From: Aspidiotus rigidus
Taxonomy: Eukaryota; Arthropoda; Insecta; Hemiptera; Diaspididae
Reading direction: 5' to 3'
Length of the DNA stretch: 64,000 bases
Assembly: GCA_035079385.1 (NCBI GenBank)
Contig: JAVHKY010000013.1
Location: 15,684,001 to 15,748,000 of the forward strand
Below, in pieces: positions 58,644 through 64,000 of the stretch. Position 1 is the stretch's first letter, and the number at the start of each line of letters is the position of its first letter. The notes under the pieces are model-generated. The model had not been told where the DNA came from. It worked only from the letters and a program-made list of their open reading frames with translations, and made no database searches. The position numbers and the translations under genes are program-made.

Positions 58644-61397
58644 TTATTTTATTAGGTCTTGGGGTTTTTTCCTTTTAAGTCTTCGTATTTCGTCGTTGTT
58701 GAGTAACTGGATGGCTTCGACATTTTCGTGTTTGTGGAGCTTATCTTCATGCTTGACAGCGAGCTGGCCTATGACTTCTTCCACTGTTTTTATCTGGAGG
58801 TCGTGATGTAGGGAGTCGTTTCGAACATACCACGGGCTTCTCGTGATGAGTCGCAGTATCTTATTTTGAGTCCTTTGAATGATTTCCCGGTTCGAGTCTG
58901 CCGTACAGCCCCATAACTGAGCACCATAAGCCCAGATTGGCTTCAACATCGTAAGGTACAGCAGCCTTTTGTTTTCGAGGCTCAGTCTGCTTTTTGCACC
59001 CATGAACCAGTACATTTTCCGAAGTTTCATATTTACTTCGTCTCTCTTCTTTCTTACATGGATTTTCCAGTTCATCTTCTTATCCAGGTGAACCCCCAGG
59101 TATTTCGCTGACTCGGCTTCGGGAATGAGTTCGCCGTTGATTGTTATTGGGCTGAGGCCGTGTTGGCGCAGAGCGAAATCGACTTTTACAGACTTTGACC
59201 CATTTAGTTGAATCTTCCACTTACTGGTCCATGTCACTAGTCTGTCAACCTGGAGCTGTAAAGTACTCGCTGCCTCTTCATAGCTGCTACTTGTCGATAG
59301 GATGGCTGTGTCGTCAGCAAAGGTGGCGGTGACGGTGTTATCACTGACTGGTGAGTCAGCTGTGTACATGTTGTATAGTGTAGGCCCTAATACACTGCCC
59401 TGAGGTACACCAGCGTGGATAGTTTTCTCGTCAGATTGCACTTCTCCAAATTGTACGATGAAACTTCTTTCTTTTAGGTAAGACTCCAGTATTCTTGTAA
59501 ACTGCTCCGGCAGGTAGTCACTTACTTTATGTAGGAGACCGTCGATCCAGACTCTGTCAAAAGCCTGACTGACATCCAAGAACACCGCCAGGCAGTATTC
59601 CCTATTTTCTAGTGCTGTACTGACAGTCTTTACGATGCGGTGGGCTTGTTCAATGGCTGAATGGGCACGTCGGAATCCGAATTGATGGGTCGGTATAATA
59701 TTCTGTTCTTCAATAATAACATTGAGCCGTTTTACGAATAGTTTTTCAAATAGCTTGGCTATCACTGGTAGTAGAGAAATAGGTCGGTACGACTTCGCCT
59801 CTTCTGGCGGTTTCCCTGGTTTGGCAACCATTATCACTTTGGCTTTCTTCCACTGTTTTGGAATATGGTGCAGCCTCAAGATCGCGTTGAAAATATACGT
59901 GAGCATCACTAAGCCTTTACGTGGTAGTTCTTGTATCATCCTGCCTGTTATGTTATCGATACCAGGTGCTTTTTTCGGGCTCATGTTTCCAATCATGTAA
60001 CGTATTTCGCCTGGAGTGAACAGTTTCATTTTCTTTTCCTCTCGGTATTTGAAAGTTGGTTGTACGTCCGACTGGATGTTGTGTGGCTGGAAAACCTCCT
60101 CCAGGTGTTTTGCAAAGGTATCCGCTTTTTCGCTGTCGCTCCTGGCCCATTGACCATCTTCCTTTCTTATTGGTGGGATGTATTCGGGTGGCTTTTTTAA
60201 TCGTCTTGTCGCTTTCCACAATGAGTAATCACTAGCTTCGGTGACGCTCAAATTCCGTAGATAATCGTTCATTGCGTTTTCCTGGGTTTCACGAATGAGT
60301 GCTGTTGTTGCTTTGCATAGCTGATTAAATTTCTTCTTATCGTCCGGGTTTCTGGTTCGTTGCCAAAGTTTCCTCGCTCTTCGGCGCTCTCTCACCTTGT
60401 CTTGGATTTCTTTCGGATATTTGATTTCTAGTTTCACATCTCTAGTGTTCATTGGCGTCGCTTCTTTTCCTGCGTTTTGCATCACTGCCACCACTTTTTC
60501 TACCGCCGCATCTAGCTCTTCATTGCTTTTTATTCTAATACGGAGGTTGATTTCTTCGTTTAAGATGTTTCTGAATTTCTCCCAGTCTGTGCTTTTACTC
60601 GTTAAGTTTATTCTTCGTTGCTTCCTGACTATTGTGGAGCTGATTGTAAGAGATACTGGGGTATGGTCAGAAGATAGGTCCATTATACCATAGACGTCAG
60701 CGTAGTCTACTGAAATCCTTTTCATGATAAAGAAATCAATGCAGTCCGGCAGCTTGCTCGTATCTGTCGGCCAGTAAGTTGGGTTGCCGCTTGATTTGCA
60801 CACACAATCTTTGTTCATCATGGCTCGGTGAAGTTCTCTGCCTTTAGGTGTGATAAGGCGGGAACCCCAGTACAGATGTTTCGCGTTGTAGTCACCTCCG
60901 GCTATCCATCTCTTGCCCAGATGTTCGAAGAAGATCTCATATTCAGCGGCAGCTATTTTATGCTTCGGCGGACAGTAAACAGCAGCTACGTTCGCATAGG
61001 AGCCTCCGAGTTTTATTGTAACTCCTGCTGCTTGTATTTCAGGAGTGCAATACTTTTTCATTTCGTAGTGCTGTAAAGATTTTTTGACATAGACTGCTGC
61101 GCCACCATGACCTTTACCACTCGGATGGTTGCAGGTGTAGAGACAGTAGCCCCTAATTTCTGCGTATGTTTTTGAGGTGAGGTGCGTTTCTGTAATAAGC
61201 ACTATGTCAGTTGCTTGATCATGTAGGAATTGTGATAGCTCTATTCTCCTTGCGGCCAACCCGTTTGAGTTCCAGGTCATTATGCTAGTTACTGTACTTT
61301 CTCTTTTCTTTTGGGTGTGGGAAGAAGTTGGGTTTTCTCGCGCGGGGTTTGCGAGACCTTTCATTCTGAGATTTACAATGTCATTGGCGCTCGTCAT
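58644..61397 (-). CDS. Jockey ORF2: AP endonuclease and reverse transcriptase
   Basis: 917 residues. The N-terminal apurinic-like endonuclease shows 'IMTWNSNGL', 'VLITETHL', 'AGGDYNAKHLYWGSR' and 'SSDHTPVSLTI' (about 38-265). The RT region follows with 'KPPEEAKSYRPISLLPVIAK', 'VFLDVSQAFDRVWIDGLL', 'GVPQGSVLGPTLYNMY' and the catalytic FADD (693-696). The C-terminal region 'TRSPWYVRNDSLHHDLQI' is typical of Jockey-clade proteins, which lack RNase H. The start ATG overlaps the ORF1 stop (ATGA), suggesting termination-reinitiation. No internal stop or frameshift was found. Confidence 0.95.
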   Translation of the reverse strand: MTSANDIVNLRMKGLANPARENPTSSHTQKKRESTVTSIMTWNSNGLAARRIELSQFLHDQATDIVLITETHLTSKTYAEIRGYCLYTCNHPSGKGHGGAAVYVKKSLQHYEMKKYCTPEIQAAGVTIKLGGSYANVAAVYCPPKHKIAAAEYEIFFEHLGKRWIAGGDYNAKHLYWGSRLITPKGRELHRAMMNKDCVCKSSGNPTYWPTDTSKLPDCIDFFIMKRISVDYADVYGIMDLSSDHTPVSLTISSTIVRKQRRINLTSKSTDWEKFRNILNEEINLRIRIKSNEELDAAVEKVVAVMQNAGKEATPMNTRDVKLEIKYPKEIQDKVRERRRARKLWQRTRNPDDKKKFNQLCKATTALIRETQENAMNDYLRNLSVTEASDYSLWKATRRLKKPPEYIPPIRKEDGQWARSDSEKADTFAKHLEEVFQPHNIQSDVQPTFKYREEKKMKLFTPGEIRYMIGNMSPKKAPGIDNITGRMIQELPRKGLVMLTYIFNAILRLHHIPKQWKKAKVIMVAKPGKPPEEAKSYRPISLLPVIAKLFEKLFVKRLNVIIEEQNIIPTHQFGFRRAHSAIEQAHRIVKTVSTALENREYCLAVFLDVSQAFDRVWIDGLLHKVSDYLPEQFTRILESYLKERSFIVQFGEVQSDEKTIHAGVPQGSVLGPTLYNMYTADSPVSDNTVTATFADDTAILSTSSSYEEAASTLQLQVDRLVTWTSKWKIQLNGSKSVKVDFALRQHGLSPITINGELIPEAESAKYLGVHLDKKMNWKIHVRKKRDEVNMKLRKMYWFMGAKSRLSLENKRLLYLTMLKPIWAYGAQLWGCTADSNREIIQRTQNKILRLITRSPWYVRNDSLHHDLQIKTVEEVIGQLAVKHEDKLHKHENVEAIQLLNNDEIRRLKRKKPQDLIK

Positions 61398-62710
61398 ATT
61401 AATTTAGCAACTACTCTAGTTAGCAGAGATAGTATCTCAGCGTTCTGCGATAGTAATTTTTCTATCAACTTTTCTAGTCTGTTTTGACTTTCTTTACTGT
61501 ACACTTTTTCTTGTGCTGCTTCCGCGTATGATTTGTTGCCGGACTCTATGGAGGCAGGCGCTGATTCGAGTATTCGATCACTACGCGTATTATTTGGCTC
61601 AAACTTTTTTTCACGTCTTGTGGTTTGTGGTTTTTGCGTATTTCTGTAGACTGGACAGCCGCGATAGTTTGCTGTATGCTCTCCCCCGCATAGTCCGCAT
61701 CTTGGTTTTTCAGTAGCTGGCTTTGGGCATGTTCGATTGTCGTGGTCATCTCCACATTTCACACACACTGCTGGAAGTGTACAGTATGTTTTTGTATGCC
61801 CAAATTTTTGGCAACGTTTACATTGGATAACTTCTTTCTTCCGGTTCGGTGGTTCGACTTGGATGCGCATGTGTAGGAGGGATCGTAGTTCGTAGATTTC
61901 CTTGTTGTTGTCATTGGGTTCCAGGTCAACGTGAAAGAGGGGTAGTTGCTCTTTCGTCTTCCAGTGACGGATATTGACAATATTTCTGGCTTCGTGCCCC
62001 TCTTTCCGCAAGGCTTCTCTTATCTCATCATAGCTTACCGAATGGTGAAGATGACGAATTACCACTCTGTAAGGACGTTCGCTCTTCAGCTGGTACGTGT
62101 AAAATTTCACATTGTTGGAGCGTAGGTCTTTCACGAGTTTTCTGTAGGCAGCAACTTCATTGGTGCTGATTTTCACCACGTTATTCGCCATGGCCTTGGC
62201 TATAAATTTATTTTCACTGATGTATTCTTCGATCTGCTGTCGCATTGCGTTATAGTTTACGACACCTTGAATGAAGATCGGGGGAGGAGATAATTCTTTC
62301 TTCGCAGTTACCATCGTAATCGGGTTTTCGTTGTGGGTGGACTCACCATCACCATCAGCACCAGTTGAGACTTGGGCTGCTAGATTCTGAAATCGATTTT
62401 TTGTAACAACGTTGAAAGGCTGTTCTGGGGATTTGCCGTTTGAGATTTTTCTCTTCTTCATCACCTGCCATTCATTACCGTTGCACGCAGGGAGGTTTGG
62501 TTCATTATTCACGTTCGATGGCTTTACATGGGTATTCTGTAGATAGCCAGTAATCGACTGTTGTTGAAGTTGCTTGTCATTCTTTGACGAAGTCGGAGTA
62601 TTTACGTTCACTAGGTTTGGTGTGATACCATTCATGTCACTACGCGAGTCGCTACCGACACCGTCAGTAGACGATTTTGACGATTTGTCGGGCAGTGGTC
62701 TTTGAATCAT
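61394..62710 (-). CDS. Jockey ORF1: nucleic-acid-binding Gag-like protein
   Basis: 438 residues from the ATG at 62710 ('MIQRPLPDKSSK'). The open frame extends upstream to 62737, but without ATG. A central 'RPYRVVIRHLHHSVSYDEIR' region is the PRE_C2HC-associated fold of insect Jockey Gag proteins. Three Cys-His knuckles follow at about 297-355: CKRCQKFGHTKTYC, CVKCGDDHDNRTC and CGLCGGEHTANYRGC. The last residues overlap the ORF2 start by four bases. It packages the element RNA. Confidence 0.94.
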   Translation of the reverse strand: MIQRPLPDKSSKSSTDGVGSDSRSDMNGITPNLVNVNTPTSSKNDKQLQQQSITGYLQNTHVKPSNVNNEPNLPACNGNEWQVMKKRKISNGKSPEQPFNVVTKNRFQNLAAQVSTGADGDGESTHNENPITMVTAKKELSPPPIFIQGVVNYNAMRQQIEEYISENKFIAKAMANNVVKISTNEVAAYRKLVKDLRSNNVKFYTYQLKSERPYRVVIRHLHHSVSYDEIREALRKEGHEARNIVNIRHWKTKEQLPLFHVDLEPNDNNKEIYELRSLLHMRIQVEPPNRKKEVIQCKRCQKFGHTKTYCTLPAVCVKCGDDHDNRTCPKPATEKPRCGLCGGEHTANYRGCPVYRNTQKPQTTRREKKFEPNNTRSDRILESAPASIESGNKSYAEAAQEKVYSKESQNRLEKLIEKLLSQNAEILSLLTRVVAKLI

Positions 62711-62844
62711 CGTTACATGTTCACGCACGTACCGCAAATGAAGATAAGGTTATCGCACTATGTACAGTTCCGCCGATAATATTATGTTACACTATACTGA
62801 ACGCAGAAACCACCGTGTACACAAAACCGCAGCAAAACGATCAC

Positions 62845-63109
62845 TGGTTGATTTTTTGACAAAAACATCTTGGAAAATATTCAAAGTTCAAAAATATTTT
62901 CATACTTCGTTGTTTTTTCAATTAAAACATGAAAATATTCCAAGTCCAAAAATATTTTCATACTTGGATGGTTTTTTGGAAAAAATATCTTTGAAAATAT
63001 TTCAAGTCCAAACTTGGTTGATTTTTTGACCTTTGAAAATATTCCAAGTTCGAAAATATTTTCATACTTGGTTGTTTTTTCGATAAAAACATACTTATTG
63101 GAAAAAATT
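62845..63109. repeat. Distal piece of the foldback right arm
   Basis: Continues the 60/120-bp units interrupted at 58420 by the Jockey insertion ('caaagttcaaaaatattttc', 'ttcaattaaaacatgaaaat'), then runs to the terminal inverted repeat. Confidence 0.85.
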
Positions 63110-63150
63110 CTAAGTCCCGTCACTCCTCAGGTGCTGTCGCGATTGCCTCG

Positions 63151-63589
63151 TTTTATTTTACGACAGAATCGCCGTCCTCATCAGTATTTTGCATTTATCC
63201 GTACTTTTGTACAGCACCATTGACTATACAAATACCAGGGTGCGCTGCATGTCAACCAGCAGAGTGAGAGAGAGAACATCGTTTCCTCTCTGTTACACCC
63301 ACGTCTTGAGATGAGCGCGATTTTGTGGTAGTATCCAACAAACCGTCTACTTTTTTAACAACGCAAGTATTTGTCTGGTATGTGTATAGTCAATGACAGC
63401 ATCATTACGTCCTTCTGACCCAGTATTTGGCATCACATTTGTGCAGCAAATATAAATACGTCCTTATCAGTGCGCAGTGTTTGCCATTAAATTTTGAATA
63501 AATATTGATAAGGACGCCCGTTCTTTTACGGGACAGACTATAATCAAAGCTGATTATACAAATATCTAATTTGTCTGTTCAAAATTTAG
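63151..63589. other. No gene seen; ends in a splice acceptor
   Basis: No domain recognised. The last bases 'ttgtctgttcaaaatttag' make a plausible acceptor for the exon that follows. Confidence 0.4.
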
Positions 63590-63748
63590 ATCCGTCATCC
63601 AGTTTCGTATTTGTTATTGATACCACCGCATCTATGCAGAATGAACTTAACTTCGTGAAACATGAATGTCTAAGGATTTTAGATGCCATTACAGACGATA
63701 AAGCGAGTGCAATCACGGATCTCATCTTTGTCCCGTTCAACGATCCAG
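63590..63748 (+). CDS. Partial von Willebrand A-domain exon (hemicentin/VWA7-like)
   Basis: Encodes 'DPSSSFVFVIDTTASM' followed by 'LNFVKHECLRILDAI' and 'TDLIFVPFNDP', the start of a vWA domain with the MIDAS motif D-x-T-x-S. The hemicentin/VWA7 group has the same 'VFDVTGSM ... FALVPFHDP' pattern. The exon is bounded by acceptor 'aaaatttag' and donor CCAG/GTACAC, starts in phase 1 (its first codon needs a G from the previous exon) and would continue beyond the window. Extracellular matrix or secreted proteins carry this domain; the upstream signal exon at 55062 fits. Open frames before 63590 start at TTG and are not a real start. Confidence 0.72.
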
Positions 63749-63796
63749 GTACACTATTTAAAAAAACGACGGCTTCCTCAACGAAGTTAAACGAGG

Positions 63797-64000
63797 AACG
63801 CAGGCTATGAGTCAAATTGGTTTTGGTATTAAGAATTCAAGTAAGCCGAGACCTACTATAAGCCTAGTATGAAACAGGACGTCATCAGTGACCTGGACCT
63901 ATTCTAGAAGGGAACTTGGAAAAATTTCTACTCTCGAGCCTAATATGATAGGAGAGGGACTTAGAAAAATTAGGATGAGCGGGGAACCCGCAAGGTCCGT
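63797..64000. repeat. Truncated member of the 'agggaacct' repeat family
   Basis: 'gaacgcaggctatgagtcaa' near 63797 matches 7936-7965 with a gap, and units with 'gataggagagggactt' and 'gaaaaattt' at 63905-63975 match the minisatellite at 2095-2225. It is cut by the window end. Confidence 0.5.

Larger units (their letters stand above)
58421..62844 (-). mobile_element. Full-length Jockey-clade non-LTR retrotransposon
   Basis: Minus-strand element with 5' UTR (62844-62711), ORF1, ORF2 overlapping it by four bases, a short 3' UTR and a 32-nt poly(A) (plus-strand T run 58421-58452). The target sequence 'tggttga' plus adjoining T's is present at both ends (58414-58420 and 62845-62851), giving a target duplication of 7-13 bp whose exact length is obscured by the A/T run. 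Both ORFs are open with intact catalytic motifs, so the copy is young and could be active. Confidence 0.93.
57468..63150. mobile_element. Foldback-type element with tandem subrepeats, split by Jockey
   Basis: The ends are 41-nt inverted repeats (57468-57508 and 63110-63150, two mismatches; 'cgaggcaatcgcgacagcac' then 'gaggagtgacgggactt'). Inward, both sides carry tandem units around 'aaccaagtatgaaaatattt', in plus orientation up to about 57802 and in reverse from there on, so the two halves can fold back on each other. A near-match of nine bases flanks the ends. Long inverted arms made of short subrepeats resemble the Drosophila FB foldback class. No transposase is visible. The right arm is interrupted by a Jockey insertion (58421-62844). 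Confidence 0.7.

Noticed and set aside
57777..58655. 292-codon open frame made of repeated 'HENILSPKIFSYSDDF'-like units
   Set aside because: It is the translation of the 120-bp tandem repeat. The period is a multiple of three so stops are avoided in one frame, and the frame starts outside and ends inside an unrelated element.

Overview
This window is nuclear DNA from an animal, most likely an insect (order not determinable from sequence alone). The reasons are spliced genes with many short introns (about 55-120 nt, GT-AG), protein sequences closest to insect orthologues, and a mix of Penelope-like, Jockey-type and Ty1/copia elements. The copia element uses the tRNA-iMet anticodon-half primer site known from Drosophila copia. 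There is no sign of bacterial operons, CRISPR or phage.

Gene-rich core (about 10.2-37 kb). Six housekeeping genes could be spliced by hand with continuous reading phase. AMT (glycine cleavage T-protein, +, 10203-12321, 6 exons). PUS1-like tRNA pseudouridine synthase (+, 14355-16257, 7 exons). WDR1/AIP1 actin-disassembly cofactor (-, 17418-20553, 13 exons). SNRNP200/Brr2 spliceosomal helicase (+, 21083-31599, 37 exons). ATP synthase epsilon subunit (+, 33311-33701, 3 exons). Mevalonate diphosphate decarboxylase (-, 34441-36841, 10 exons). WDR1 and SNRNP200 are divergent across a 529-bp shared promoter. PUS1/WDR1 and ATP5F1E/MVD are convergent pairs. The genes are not functionally related; they are simply neighbours.

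Repeat-rich flanks. 1-10.2 kb has no recognisable host gene. It holds a non-LTR retrotransposon relic, a degenerate Penelope-like element (PLE) and members of a dispersed inverted-repeat family. At 37.7-43.8 kb lies a nearly intact Ty1/copia element with identical 263-bp LTRs and a CAATG target duplication, inserted inside an older TA-flanked inverted-repeat element that carries a 5S-rRNA-like segment. From 44.9 to 56.5 kb there is a MITE-like element, an old copia fragment, and a PLE nest in which one PLE sits inside another with a clean 12-bp target duplication. At 57.5-63.2 kb a foldback-type element built from 120/240-bp subrepeats is split by a full-length Jockey-clade retrotransposon with two intact ORFs and a 32-nt poly(A).

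A secreted von Willebrand A-domain gene may span this last region: a signal-peptide exon at 55062-55206 and a vWA exon at 63590-63748 are phase-compatible, so the foldback and Jockey elements may lie in its intron. The most interesting material is the mobile-element architecture rather than a new host pathway.
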